From Cyclobacteriaceae bacterium (GTDB lineage: Bacteria > Bacteroidota > Bacteroidia > Cytophagales > Cyclobacteriaceae), in contig JAHBUD010000004.1 of NCBI GenBank assembly GCA_019638255.1, forward strand, positions 26,146 to 90,145: DNA of 64,000 bases. The letters run 5' to 3'. Made by a program: the position numbers and the translations under genes. The notes below the pieces were generated by a model, which worked only from the letters and a program-made list of their open reading frames with translations, made no database searches and was not told the origin of the DNA. This document shows, in pieces, positions 42,991-52,275 of the stretch (position 1 is its first letter; each line of letters begins with the position of its first letter).

Positions 42991-43890
42991 TTAACTAATA
43001 ATCTTATTTCGTATAGAACCAATAATGTTACGGATGCTGGAAATGTCATCCGGTGTGATATCAATGGTAGTTGTACTGTTGTCTTTAATAACCATAACTC
43101 CATCAATTACTTCAAACGTAGATTCCTTATAAGTATACGTTATGTTAACCTTGTCGAATGCATTTTTCAGCTCGGTCATGTCACTCAATAAAGATGCCAT
43201 GTTTGGATCACTGTCTTTATAGAATGACAGCAACAGCATGATATTTTCCAGAATTACCTTCTGTTCTCCTATCTTTTCCTGTAATTCTTTATTATTCGGA
43301 TCGCTGGTGGCAACATTACAGGTAATGTGCACGGCTTCCAACCAGCCACCGGTTAACAAAAGTACGCTTAGGTTGGCCCTGCCTTGTGTTTGCAGATAAT
43401 GATTTATACTGTTGAAATTTTGGGTGGTGATCAATAGCAACGAATCAAGATTTTTACTGTTGGTTGCCAATCGGCCAATCGTTTCGATGTCGAAAAACTG
43501 ACCAATATTAAGACCATCAGCCAGGCTCTTAATGGATGAAATATATTTTACACCATCTTGGTTTTGTTCATAGATGTTGGTGTATCCCAAATCGGTACCG
43601 TAAATTCCAAGATTTAGAGCCTTCTTATAGTTGCTGTTGTACTTTGGCAGATTATCGGCCGAATTCAGCATGGAGGCATTATACCGCTTTCCGGATTCCT
43701 TAAGAAGAACAGAAATTTCCAAGGGACTTGGAATTTGCTGAAGGATATCACCAATAACGGCTTCCGATATGGTAGGGCCATCCGATTTGCCAGCATCCAG
43801 ACTTTCAAGAAATGTCTGTTCATCAGACTTTTTATCTGAGCCGCAGGCAGCTATGAGTAAGGCCAATAGGCCAAATTTCACAATTTTCAT
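42991..43890 (-). CDS. hypothetical lipoprotein (paralogue of 18912-19787)
   Basis: The 299-residue lipoprotein has a signal ending LIAACGSDKK. The helical body parallels the 18912-19787 protein: LKESGKRYNASMLNSADNLP, ALNLGIYGTDLGYTNIYEQ (its counterpart has AAANLGIYLADLSYCVAYGQ), a middle helix with LLITTQNFNSINHYLQTQ, and the C-terminal IRNIIGSIRNKIIS. No known family. It carries its own well-formed promoter (43912-43941) rather than the repeat leader of its paralogue. Confidence 0.75.
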   Translation of the reverse strand: MKIVKFGLLALLIAACGSDKKSDEQTFLESLDAGKSDGPTISEAVIGDILQQIPSPLEISVLLKESGKRYNASMLNSADNLPKYNSNYKKALNLGIYGTDLGYTNIYEQNQDGVKYISSIKSLADGLNIGQFFDIETIGRLATNSKNLDSLLLITTQNFNSINHYLQTQGRANLSVLLLTGGWLEAVHITCNVATSDPNNKELQEKIGEQKVILENIMLLLSFYKDSDPNMASLLSDMTELKNAFDKVNITYTYKESTFEVIDGVMVIKDNSTTTIDITPDDISSIRNIIGSIRNKIIS

Positions 43891-43911
43891 ACATTCAAAA
43901 TTATGAGGTTA

Positions 43912-43941
43912 CAAAGTTAATAATTCACCATTCCTGTCCAA
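43912..43941 (-). promoter_or_regulatory. promoter, TTG-N19-TAACTTTG
   Basis: On the minus strand a -33 TTG (plus 43939-43941) and a -7 TAACTTTG (plus 43912-43919) are spaced by 19 bp, matching the Bacteroidota consensus. It sits 22 bp upstream of the 43890 start codon and inside the short gap after the ABC transporter gene. Confidence 0.7.
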
Positions 43942-43956
43942 AAAGGTACAGGAATG

Positions 43957-46900
43957 CTATTTTTTCTTGGGCAGATTTACTTTACCAAACAAGTCAATAA
44001 ACTTTCTCAGCCATTCAAAATATAGGGTAATGTAGAATCCAACCGCCATAAACCAGATTACTGCAATGTTAAACCAGAACGTATCCCATGCTGTGTTCAG
44101 GAAATTTTTTACGGGTGCAAAAAAATGAGCCCGGTAGTCTAGTGTGCCTGTATTTTTGGGGTCGAGAAATATCGGATTGATTTGCTGAATCAGTTCACCG
44201 TTAAATTCCAGAATTCTGTTTTTTGTGTTGATGTTCTTAACGAGGTCACCAAGGCTTTCGTTGTAGTATCGGTTTTTAGATTGATTCAGGTCGTAAGGTT
44301 TAGTTTCATCGTTCTCCATTTTGTAAATCAACTGTTCGCGCGCAGCCACTGCTTTGTTATAGGCATCCTGATAAAAGCGTTTGTATGAAAGCAGGAATTC
44401 TTCGAGCTGTCTGTCAAATTCTTTTGTATAGCGGCCAACCGTCCATTCATTTTCAATGTCAATGCCTTCGAGTCCTTTTTTGAAGAAGTCGGCTTGCAAA
44501 CTTTTTCGGATGATCTCAAGGTCTTTCCGGATGATTTGCTTTACCGAATCATTTTTGGAGAGGATGTTCTCGTTGATGAACTTTCTTTTTTTCTCCAGTT
44601 CATCTACCAGGAATGAAGAGCGAAAATCGGCCTGTGATTCAAATTTTTCGTAATCGTAGAAAGGTTTTTCGTAGGAGTTGTTTTTAAAGTGATACACCGC
44701 CAATGCTTCGAATGCCCATCGCGAAGCCATAAAATCGGCAACCAATGGAACTTTACCTTTAGCACTGATCAGCTCATTCAGTTTATCATAACGAAAAAGT
44801 AAACCACTAAGAATCATTTGAGGGATCAGCAGTAAGGGTATCATAACATAAACCGTTACGGCCGAATTAAAAGCCGAGGATATGTTGAGCCCCAACACGT
44901 TGGTCATGCAGGAAACTGAGAATAGCGCAAACCAAAAAGGAATAATCATACGCCACTCGATTTCCAGTATAAGGTGCCCCACCATTACAAACAAAATAGT
45001 TTGCAGGGCTGATAAAGTAAAGAGTATCGATATTTTTGAAACGAGGTAACTGTTCCAGCTTAGGTTAAGAAATGATTCACGTTTAAGAATTTTTCTATCG
45101 CGAATAATTTCCTCGGCACTTACGGTAAGCCCCATGAATAAGGCAACAATAATACTCATGAGTATAAAAGCCGGGAAATTGTCATTGAACCGGAACATGT
45201 ATTCCTTGCTACCCGGTGCGCTTTTATACTTTATGATAAAGGCAAGTATAAAAGCAAGTAAGGGAGCCTCCAATAAATTGATCAGCAGATATTGCTTATT
45301 GCTTAGCTTGGCAAGCGTATCGCGCGTAGCAAAGATTATGGATTGTTTGATCTTTGTGGGGATGTTCAATGAACCCGGTGGGCTTTCTTTAACATCCTCG
45401 ACTTTAGAAAGTTTGAAGCGTTCTTTATACCAATCGTGCCACTGAACGGGGGTGATTTTTCGCTTATTCGTAGGCTGTCCGTATTCATCAACAACCTTAG
45501 CTTCAATGATATTGAATATTTGTTCCGGGTTAACATTACCACAAGTTTCGCATTGCCCGCGATTGCTGTCAACCTGTAGCGTTGACCTTTTGAAATAGGT
45601 AACAGCTTCAACGGGAGGTCCGTAATACGCTGGGTAACCCCCGGTGTCCATAATGATCATCTTATCAAACATCTTGTAGATGTCGGATGATGGCTGGTGA
45701 ATAACCACAAAGATCAGCTTTCCTTTCAACGAAAGTTCCTTCAGTAAGTCGATCACGTTTTCAGAGTCTCGGGAGGAGAGGCCGGAGGTGGGTTCATCTA
45801 AAAATAATATAGCTGGCTCCCGAATTAACTCTAACGCGATATTCAGACGTTTACGCTGTCCACCGCTAATTGTTTTTTCAAGAGGATTGCCCACCTTTAA
45901 ATCTTTGCGTTGATCCAAGCCCAGGTTCTCCAACACTTCCATTACCCGTTGCTGAATTTGCTCTTCGGTGAAGTGAGCGAAACACAGTTTGGCGTTATAG
46001 TAAAGGTTTTGGTAAACCGTAAGCTCTTCAATCAATAAGTCATCCTGCGATACGTATCCAATAACGCCTTGTATTGCGTCTTTATCTTCGTAAATACTTA
46101 ATCCGTTGATCAGGATTTTGCCCTTTGTTGGCGGTACCAAACCTGCCATTACGTTGAGCAATGTTGTTTTACCCGCACCACTGGCCCCCATAATGCCCAG
46201 GAGTTTTCCTGGCCCTTCGGAGATCACAACATCGCGCAAGCCAATTGCCCCGTTGGGAAAGCGAAGTTCTTCAACGGTTGCGTTGAAGGATAGTTTGGTG
46301 GTTTTTATTTCATCGTTGAAGTCGGCAACCAGGTCGGAGTAATACAACGCATCACCCGCCTGAGTTTTGATGGTACTGCCGTGGGAGAACAGGTAGGCAC
46401 GGTTGGGTTGCATGGTAAACCCATTGAGCAGGTTGGATTCTTCACCTACATATTTCACATAGTACATATCCACACTGCGTATCCGCATGAAAACGAGTGC
46501 GCCTTCGAGGTGAACATGTATGTGCTTGTGGCTTTTTCCAGCTTCAGCAGATTCTTTGTTGTTGGCCAGCAGAATGTCGGTGAAATGGAGTTGTTCCGGA
46601 TCCTCGGTGGTAATGAAGCTTTCAATTAAGTCGTACTCCTCTTTCTCAATGTTAAATACCGTGGATACGGTATTGATGATTTCCATTCGTTGCGCTGAAA
46701 AATTCTTGTCGATGGCAACAAGCTCCAACAATTTAATCAGTACAACGATTTTTTGTTTTTGTGTAAGGGTTTTATTGATTTTTTTACAGATACCCAGTAC
46801 GCGAACTGATTCTTTAACCGAAGTGAGTTTTTTTCCGGCCTCTTCGCTCGCCTTGCCGTATCCTGACTGTTCATCATACTGGGCCAGGTATTCCTTTATG

Positions 46901-47028
46901 GTATCCTGATCCAGTTCAGTTTGAAAGAAGTTGATTACATACTGACGCTCATTGGTCGAAACACCGCCATCTTGTTTGGTAATGATCGCAAAAAGTTGCG
47001 TAAGCGCTTTGAGTATTTCTTCACTCAT
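43957..47028 (-). CDS. ABCG-like ATPase/permease fusion with TerB-like N-terminal domain
   Basis: The 1023-residue protein is built as follows. Residues 1-150 are a helical domain resembling TerB (QLFAIITKQDGGVSTNERQY). Residues 165-245 contain a small conserved module (RAYLFSHGSTIKTQAGDALY). A nucleotide-binding domain (245-470) has Walker A GIMGASGAGKTTLLN, signature TISGGQRKRLNIAL, Walker B ILFLDEPTSGL and a switch H in VVIHQPSSD. A linker with QCETCGNVNPEQIF follows. Then come about five ABC-2/ABCG-type membrane helices (570-760), a large soluble charged segment (765-970) and a final membrane helix. This is a half-size 'White-type' exporter with unusual additions. Substrate unknown. It begins only 11 bp after a strong terminator that follows siaC. 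Confidence 0.88.
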   Translation of the reverse strand: MSEEILKALTQLFAIITKQDGGVSTNERQYVINFFQTELDQDTIKEYLAQYDEQSGYGKASEEAGKKLTSVKESVRVLGICKKINKTLTQKQKIVVLIKLLELVAIDKNFSAQRMEIINTVSTVFNIEKEEYDLIESFITTEDPEQLHFTDILLANNKESAEAGKSHKHIHVHLEGALVFMRIRSVDMYYVKYVGEESNLLNGFTMQPNRAYLFSHGSTIKTQAGDALYYSDLVADFNDEIKTTKLSFNATVEELRFPNGAIGLRDVVISEGPGKLLGIMGASGAGKTTLLNVMAGLVPPTKGKILINGLSIYEDKDAIQGVIGYVSQDDLLIEELTVYQNLYYNAKLCFAHFTEEQIQQRVMEVLENLGLDQRKDLKVGNPLEKTISGGQRKRLNIALELIREPAILFLDEPTSGLSSRDSENVIDLLKELSLKGKLIFVVIHQPSSDIYKMFDKMIIMDTGGYPAYYGPPVEAVTYFKRSTLQVDSNRGQCETCGNVNPEQIFNIIEAKVVDEYGQPTNKRKITPVQWHDWYKERFKLSKVEDVKESPPGSLNIPTKIKQSIIFATRDTLAKLSNKQYLLINLLEAPLLAFILAFIIKYKSAPGSKEYMFRFNDNFPAFILMSIIVALFMGLTVSAEEIIRDRKILKRESFLNLSWNSYLVSKISILFTLSALQTILFVMVGHLILEIEWRMIIPFWFALFSVSCMTNVLGLNISSAFNSAVTVYVMIPLLLIPQMILSGLLFRYDKLNELISAKGKVPLVADFMASRWAFEALAVYHFKNNSYEKPFYDYEKFESQADFRSSFLVDELEKKRKFINENILSKNDSVKQIIRKDLEIIRKSLQADFFKKGLEGIDIENEWTVGRYTKEFDRQLEEFLLSYKRFYQDAYNKAVAAREQLIYKMENDETKPYDLNQSKNRYYNESLGDLVKNINTKNRILEFNGELIQQINPIFLDPKNTGTLDYRAHFFAPVKNFLNTAWDTFWFNIAVIWFMAVGFYITLYFEWLRKFIDLFGKVNLPKKK

Positions 47029-47039
47029 AGTACAGGTTT

Positions 47040-47079
47040 AAAAAATATCGGTTATCCGACAATGTTACGGATAACCGAT
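47040..47079 (-). terminator. terminator/attenuator between siaC and the ABC gene
   Basis: Perfect 12-bp arms at 47047-47058 and 47068-47079 (ATCGGTTATCCG / CGGATAACCGAT) with a 9-nt loop are followed on the minus strand by A and six T. Only 11 nt separate the T-run from the ABC gene's ATG, leaving no space for a promoter after it. Readthrough, antitermination or RNA cleavage could therefore set ABC expression. Confidence 0.88.
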
Positions 47080-47100
47080 TGTTATTCATGCTATTCGAGA

Positions 47101-47463
47101 TCAGTACGTTTTGAACTCGAAGGGTATTTCAACCAGCTCGGAAAATTCCTGGCCGGCTTCTTCCATGTCTTCATCATCTTCATGGTAGTACCAAACGATT
47201 TTCATGCCCTTAATATCCTCCAGGGCAGAAAGAACATCGAGTATTAATTTGGAAGATGCTGTGTTGAAATATTCCAGTTTAAAAACAAAGTCAGTAGAAG
47301 GATTAGCATCGCCTCCATAATTTCCAATCCACTCCAGCACAGGGCGGTAAAATTCAGCCGAGTCTTCAGGCAATGAGCGACCAGATATTTCAAAGATTCC
47401 GTTTTTCTTATCGAGGATGATTTTGGGTGTATCTTCAGTTCCTTCAAGATTTAAAATTTCCAT
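47101..47463 (-). CDS. siaC: SiaC-like regulatory phosphoprotein (DUF1987)
   Basis: The 120-residue protein matches the SiaC/DUF1987 pattern in length and order: EGTEDTPKIILDKKNGIFEI, SAEFYRPVLEWIGNYG, FKLEYFNTASSKLILDVLSA, MKIVWYYHEDDEDM. Threonine 68 (in YFNTAS) sits at the position of the Pseudomonas SiaC phosphosite. In Pseudomonas aeruginosa, SiaB phosphorylates SiaC, SiaA dephosphorylates it, and unphosphorylated SiaC activates the diguanylate cyclase SiaD. No cyclase gene is seen in this window. Here it follows the siaB-like gene by 40 bp and is followed by the attenuator and ABC gene. Confidence 0.88.
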   Translation of the reverse strand: MEILNLEGTEDTPKIILDKKNGIFEISGRSLPEDSAEFYRPVLEWIGNYGGDANPSTDFVFKLEYFNTASSKLILDVLSALEDIKGMKIVWYYHEDDEDMEEAGQEFSELVEIPFEFKTY

Positions 47464-47503
47464 GGTGATGATCAGTTATCAGTTAATATTTTACTCAAAA
47501 AAA

Positions 47504-48052
47504 TTATTCTTCTCCGCGGGGCACGTTAACCTTCAGACAGAAAAAGCAGTACTCTGCATTCATTTCAGGAAATGAAAATTCCAGCTTTTCACCTGATTTA
47601 CGCGCCATATCAACAAAGCCAAGACTGGCACCTCCTTTTTCGGAGATGGTTGTGTTCTTGATAATTTCTTTGTAGAGATCCTTTAATCCATCCTTATCCA
47701 GCCCGTTAATGTGCTCCAATTTTTTCTGGAGGTTAGGAATGTTTTGTTTGCGGATGGGATTACCCGACATGATGGAATACCGATTGGCTGCGCGGCCAAT
47801 GAGGAAGATAGCCGCATGGCTTCGGGTTTCACCTTCAACCAGTTCATCGCTGTGTTTTACAATGTTTTGTAAAGCCTCAACCATTACGTTAAACACTTTT
47901 CGCTTGGCGCTTGATCCCTCACCAGAAGAGTCAAGATTCCGCTCCGCCATAGTCAGAATAGATTTTGTTGTTTCCTGAGTGAAGTCACCCTGGTACACCA
48001 GAATCAGTTTTTCCGACATCATGGTTCGGTGCAGTTCGTAAATGAAGTTCAT
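47504..48052 (-). CDS. siaB: SiaB-like protein kinase
   Basis: The 182-residue protein is an HATPase-fold kinase: N-box-like FNVMVEALQNIVKHSDELVE (glutamate and asparagine for metal-ATP binding) and G-box-like KGGASLGFVDMARKSGEKLE. The opening is MNFIYELHRTMMSEKLILVY. Length and motif placement fit SiaB (DUF6272), which phosphorylates SiaC. It is the second protein of the Sia trio here, between the phosphatase gene (93-bp gap) and siaC. Confidence 0.87.
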   Translation of the reverse strand: MNFIYELHRTMMSEKLILVYQGDFTQETTKSILTMAERNLDSSGEGSSAKRKVFNVMVEALQNIVKHSDELVEGETRSHAAIFLIGRAANRYSIMSGNPIRKQNIPNLQKKLEHINGLDKDGLKDLYKEIIKNTTISEKGGASLGFVDMARKSGEKLEFSFPEMNAEYCFFCLKVNVPRGEE

Positions 48053-48145
48053 GTCGTTGTTATAATTTAGCGTTTCGAATTTATTAAGATTTGGGTCAAT
48101 ATCATGATTTAAAATGCTCTAAATGAGTGTTTTTCATACATCCGG

Positions 48146-51100
48146 TTAAAACTTTATACCAATAAGCAGTACATCGTCTGTTTGCTTGGTTTCTCCGCGC
48201 CAGGATTCCCACTCATGGTCAAAAACTTTAGCGGCCTCTGCCATAGGCTGCTTGTGAACCTGGTCGATAATTTCGCGTACACGCTTCGGGCCGAACTTGC
48301 GTCCTTCCGGGCCTCCAAACTGATCGGGGTATCCATCGGAACTGAAGTAAATCGAGTCGCCTTTTTTCAGTGTAAGCTTAGTATTTGTAAAGTTTGTCTG
48401 GTTTTTGAATATCCCACCGCCAATCGGGAATTTATTGCCTTTAATTTCTTCCATTACACCATTTTTCATGATGTAAAGCGGCCTGTGTGCCCCGGCATAC
48501 TCAACTTCACGGCTATCCATATTCACTTTACACAGCGCTATATCCATACCATCTTTGGTAGAGGCATCCTCATCCTGACGAAGGGTTTTTGTTACCCCTT
48601 CATCCAGCAAGTCAAGAATAATCCCGGGATCAGTTACTTTTCTGCTTCGAACAATGTCGTTGAGCAGGAAGTATCCAATCAGCGACAATAATGCCCCCGG
48701 AACACCATGACCTGTACAATCCACGGCAGCGATGTAAATGTCATTTTTCACTTGCATGTACCACGGGAAGTCACCACTTACCACATCCCTCGGTTTGTAA
48801 AGAATAAAGGAGTCTGGTAAGGTACGGGTAATCACACGAGAATTTGGAAGAATTGCCGTTTGAATGCGTTTGGCATAATTTATACTCTCGGTAATCTTCT
48901 TGTTTTTATTCTGAATCTCGAGTTCAATCAGTTTACGTTCGGTAATGTCGTGCGACACCACCAACACTGACTCGAGTTTATTTGCTTCGTCAAATTCAGG
49001 GATTGCGTTTACCTGCATTACGCGCTTGCCAAGTTCAGAAGGGAAATCCATTTCCGTGGCCACGGTTTCATTCGTGGCATTCACCTGCTCCACAATGTTC
49101 AGCCAGCTTTCAAGTATCGAATTATCAAGTCCAGCCTCACGGTATTTTTTGTTGAGGTAGTCAGCCGGGCCTTTGCCGGTATAAGATTCAATTACAGGGT
49201 TGATATACGAAATGGCTTCATGCTCAAGACGGGTGATGAGATCGGGCGAGTTTTCCGAAAGTGCCTGCATTTTACTGCGCATGCGTTGTTCCTGTTCTGC
49301 CCTTCTTTTTTCTGTAATATCGCGTGCATTCAGAATGTAGCCATGAATAGCCGGGTTCGACATAAAGTTTGTACCGGTGGCCTCAATCCAGATATAGCTT
49401 CCATCTTTGGTTTTGTACTCGTATTGTACGGTTACTTTTTCATCCGGATGTTCTTTCATCTGCTCAAACAGATTTTGATAAACATCTTTATAATCCGGAT
49501 GCACTTTGTCGAAGTCGCTTCGGCTGATCATTTCTTTTTGACCATAACCAAGAATGGTTTCTACCGAAGGTGAGATGTAACGGATGGTCTCATCTTCTTC
49601 GTAAATGGTAATTACTTCCGATGCGTTTTCAAGAAGCAACTGCATACGCTTTTGTGTGCGGTTAACTTCTTCCACCTGGTGTTCAAGCTCAGTATTTGTT
49701 CGTTCCAGTTCTTCTTGGGTGGCTTGCATTTCTTCAGCATTCTGTCGTAACACTTCCTGCTTCTCTTGCAGCTCAACACTCATAGCTTGCGATTCTTCCA
49801 GCAGTTTACGTGTGCGCTCATTTACTTTAATGTTGAAGATGGTGCGGGCCAGGATTAAACTTAACTCCTGAACAAATTTTACCTGTGAAGGATCAAACTT
49901 TTTAAGCGCAGCATACTCCAACACCCCATAAACCTCTTCGTTGGTAATCAATGGAACTATAAGAATACAGGTAGGTCGTTGATCACCTAAAATTCCGGAT
50001 GTAAGGGTTACATAATTATCTGGTATTTCTGTGCGCAGAATGGTATCTTTTTCAATAGCTGCCTGACCGACCAATCCTTCGGCAAACTTGAATTTTGGTT
50101 GCAGGTATTTCTTCCTCCCATAAGCAAAGCTGGCACGCATTTCAATAATGGGCTCCCTGCCTTCATCATCCACCACATAAAACGCACCTTGCACGGCTCC
50201 GATCTTATCCAAAATAAACTTCACCACATCATCACTGAGTGCATCGATGGAATCGTGCAGACGAAGCATCTCACTGATTTCAGCCACACCGCGCACAATC
50301 CAGTTGCGCTCGGTATCCCTGCGCTCATTGTCCACCAGGTTTTTGCGCATGGTGAGCAACGACATACCTAACAGATCATTTTCGCCAGCGGGAGTAAATT
50401 CAGTTTCGAGTTTGCCCTCACCAATGCGCTGGGCGAAATCAGCACTTTTACGGAGTGTCTGGGTAAGTTCGTTTATTTTCTGGGCCATCTTGCCAAACTC
50501 ATCACGATTGTCATCTTCAATTTTTTCGGGCAATACACCTTCGGCAATCATATCCAATGCGGTCGTCATGGTATCAACAGGACGGAGCAGTGAGCGTGAG
50601 TAGAGTATGCCTGCACCGATGGAGAGCAGGAGAATGCATGCGCCAAACGTCAAAAATATGTTTACAAGTCTTGTGCGATCACCGGTAGCTTCCGAGAGAT
50701 TCATTTTACCCACAAGGGCCCATCCGGGCTGATTCAATTTTTGCCAAACCTGCAGTACCTGGGCTTCACGATAGTCAATGCCCTCAGCATGACCTTCTTT
50801 TCCTTCAAGGGCACTTCGGAACGCTGCAACCTGTTTATCAGTATAGTTGAAAATTTTAATGGCAGCATCGGGCTCAGCGCGGAGGGGGCTGACAATCAAA
50901 ACTTTCTGGTTTGCTTCATCTTTACGGCCCAATATAACTTCTCCGGTATTGCCTAGTCCGCTGTAATTAGCAATAGATTTAAAAACTTCGTTTAACGGTA
51001 CCTTGGCTACCAGCAAGCCATTGCCGGTGGATGTAGAGGCAGGTGAGAATGCATATAGAAAATACTGACCTTCTCTTTTTAGTACAGTACTGAAATAGAT

Positions 51101-51505
51101 TCCGCGTGAGCCGTTAGAAAAACTGTTACCATCAGGATCCTGAAACATGCGGCTTTCATGACTCTCATCGGTGGTTTCCAAAATAGAACCACTTTCCGAG
51201 AGTATATACAATTCAGAAAATCCGTAGATGTTTTTTTGTGTGTTGAGGTACTCAGTAAGAGATGAGTCATCAAGCCCGGCCTGCACTGCAGAAACAGCTT
51301 TTGAAGTTGTTTCGAAAAACTGATTGAGGTAGTGAGCTTTAGCTTCAGTAATGGCATTCAGATTGAAAATATACTTTTCGCTGGTTGCCTCCCGGTTAAA
51401 GTTAAAGGTAAACAAACTAATACCCCCCACAGCAAAAGCCGCAATGATGACGGTAAGAATCGTTATTTTGGAAGTAATGTCGAGATCTTTATAAAGCTTA
51501 TACAT
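48146..51505 (-). CDS. dCache-HAMP-GAF-PAS-PAS-SpoIIE phosphatase (SiaA-like)
   Basis: The 1119-residue transmembrane protein has: TM1 (about 13-33), a periplasmic dCache-type sensor (40-275), TM2 (283-303), HAMP and linker (304-405), GAF (410-560), a coiled-coil (565-635), two PAS domains (640-735 and 750-858) and a C-terminal PP2C/SpoIIE domain (about 885-1119). The SpoIIE acidic residues are visible in VSGDFPWYM, AAVDCTGHGVPGALLSL, KGDSIYFSSDGYPDQFGGP and KQTDDVLLIGIKF. It would dephosphorylate the downstream SiaC-like protein in response to a periplasmic signal. SiaA of Pseudomonas has a simpler sensor-HAMP-PP2C build. Confidence 0.92.
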   Translation of the reverse strand: MYKLYKDLDITSKITILTVIIAAFAVGGISLFTFNFNREATSEKYIFNLNAITEAKAHYLNQFFETTSKAVSAVQAGLDDSSLTEYLNTQKNIYGFSELYILSESGSILETTDESHESRMFQDPDGNSFSNGSRGIYFSTVLKREGQYFLYAFSPASTSTGNGLLVAKVPLNEVFKSIANYSGLGNTGEVILGRKDEANQKVLIVSPLRAEPDAAIKIFNYTDKQVAAFRSALEGKEGHAEGIDYREAQVLQVWQKLNQPGWALVGKMNLSEATGDRTRLVNIFLTFGACILLLSIGAGILYSRSLLRPVDTMTTALDMIAEGVLPEKIEDDNRDEFGKMAQKINELTQTLRKSADFAQRIGEGKLETEFTPAGENDLLGMSLLTMRKNLVDNERRDTERNWIVRGVAEISEMLRLHDSIDALSDDVVKFILDKIGAVQGAFYVVDDEGREPIIEMRASFAYGRKKYLQPKFKFAEGLVGQAAIEKDTILRTEIPDNYVTLTSGILGDQRPTCILIVPLITNEEVYGVLEYAALKKFDPSQVKFVQELSLILARTIFNIKVNERTRKLLEESQAMSVELQEKQEVLRQNAEEMQATQEELERTNTELEHQVEEVNRTQKRMQLLLENASEVITIYEEDETIRYISPSVETILGYGQKEMISRSDFDKVHPDYKDVYQNLFEQMKEHPDEKVTVQYEYKTKDGSYIWIEATGTNFMSNPAIHGYILNARDITEKRRAEQEQRMRSKMQALSENSPDLITRLEHEAISYINPVIESYTGKGPADYLNKKYREAGLDNSILESWLNIVEQVNATNETVATEMDFPSELGKRVMQVNAIPEFDEANKLESVLVVSHDITERKLIELEIQNKNKKITESINYAKRIQTAILPNSRVITRTLPDSFILYKPRDVVSGDFPWYMQVKNDIYIAAVDCTGHGVPGALLSLIGYFLLNDIVRSRKVTDPGIILDLLDEGVTKTLRQDEDASTKDGMDIALCKVNMDSREVEYAGAHRPLYIMKNGVMEEIKGNKFPIGGGIFKNQTNFTNTKLTLKKGDSIYFSSDGYPDQFGGPEGRKFGPKRVREIIDQVHKQPMAEAAKVFDHEWESWRGETKQTDDVLLIGIKF

Positions 51506-51519
51506 AATCTGAGTCCCGC

Positions 51520-52275
51520 TTAAATTTTCGTTGATAGTTTTTCAGACAACACCTGGGTAGCCTGTTCGGCAAATTTCTGTTTGGCATTATCGAATGTTGA
51601 GAAGGAAGCAAGTTCCATCACACCCAGCACATTATTTTCTGATTTTATAGGAACAATGAGTAAATATCGCGGTGATGAACTGCCCAAACCTGAAATGATG
51701 TTGATGTATCCTTCCGGGATTTCATCGAGGTTGATGATTTTGCCATCCACTGCCACCTGCCCGATTAAACCATCGCCCAAATCGAATTGAATTATTTTTC
51801 CTTCTTCTGGTGTAAAGGCATAACCGTCTACAAAGTTTACCGTTTTTTGGTCACCTTTCTCGACTATTTCATAAATCGCTCCCTGTCCTATCTGTAGTGT
51901 TTTTCCTATGATTTGAAGTCCTTTATGGAACAGGTCATTTCTTGACTTTACATCCTTAAGTGCAGCATGAACCTGGTTTGTGTTATACGTTGTTTGTGAA
52001 CTCTCGCTAGTACGTTCAGTTTCAGCAGTAACAGTTCTTTCACGAATAACGATAAGCTCTTTTCTATACGCTAGCGCAAAGATCAATGCAACGATGCCGG
52101 CAAGTAATGTAAGTGCTACTGTAAAATATGTGGTTGTAAGCCGCGCAAAGCCATCGGTGAGATAAAGTACAGACGGTATTTGGTACAGGCTGATAACGGT
52201 AACCAGTATGCCGATTAAAAACAGCGCTGCAAAGAAATAACTTATCCGTAACTGGTCTTTAAATAACTGCATCAT
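51520..52275 (-). CDS. membrane-anchored GAF domain protein
   Basis: The 251-residue protein has two N-terminal membrane helices (about 14-32 and 48-68), a short coiled linker and a cytoplasmic GAF domain (about 105-250: GAIYEIVEKGDQ, GLIGQVAVDGKIINLDEIPE, YLLIVPIKSENNVLGVMELA). Its GAF is clearly related to that of the SpoIIE protein (LVGQAAIEKD, ILIVPLITNEEVYGVLEYA), suggesting duplication within the locus. It overlaps cheB by 4 bp (ATGA) and precedes the phosphatase gene by 14 bp. No catalytic domain, so it probably modulates its neighbours. Confidence 0.85.
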   Translation of the reverse strand: MMQLFKDQLRISYFFAALFLIGILVTVISLYQIPSVLYLTDGFARLTTTYFTVALTLLAGIVALIFALAYRKELIVIRERTVTAETERTSESSQTTYNTNQVHAALKDVKSRNDLFHKGLQIIGKTLQIGQGAIYEIVEKGDQKTVNFVDGYAFTPEEGKIIQFDLGDGLIGQVAVDGKIINLDEIPEGYINIISGLGSSSPRYLLIVPIKSENNVLGVMELASFSTFDNAKQKFAEQATQVLSEKLSTKI

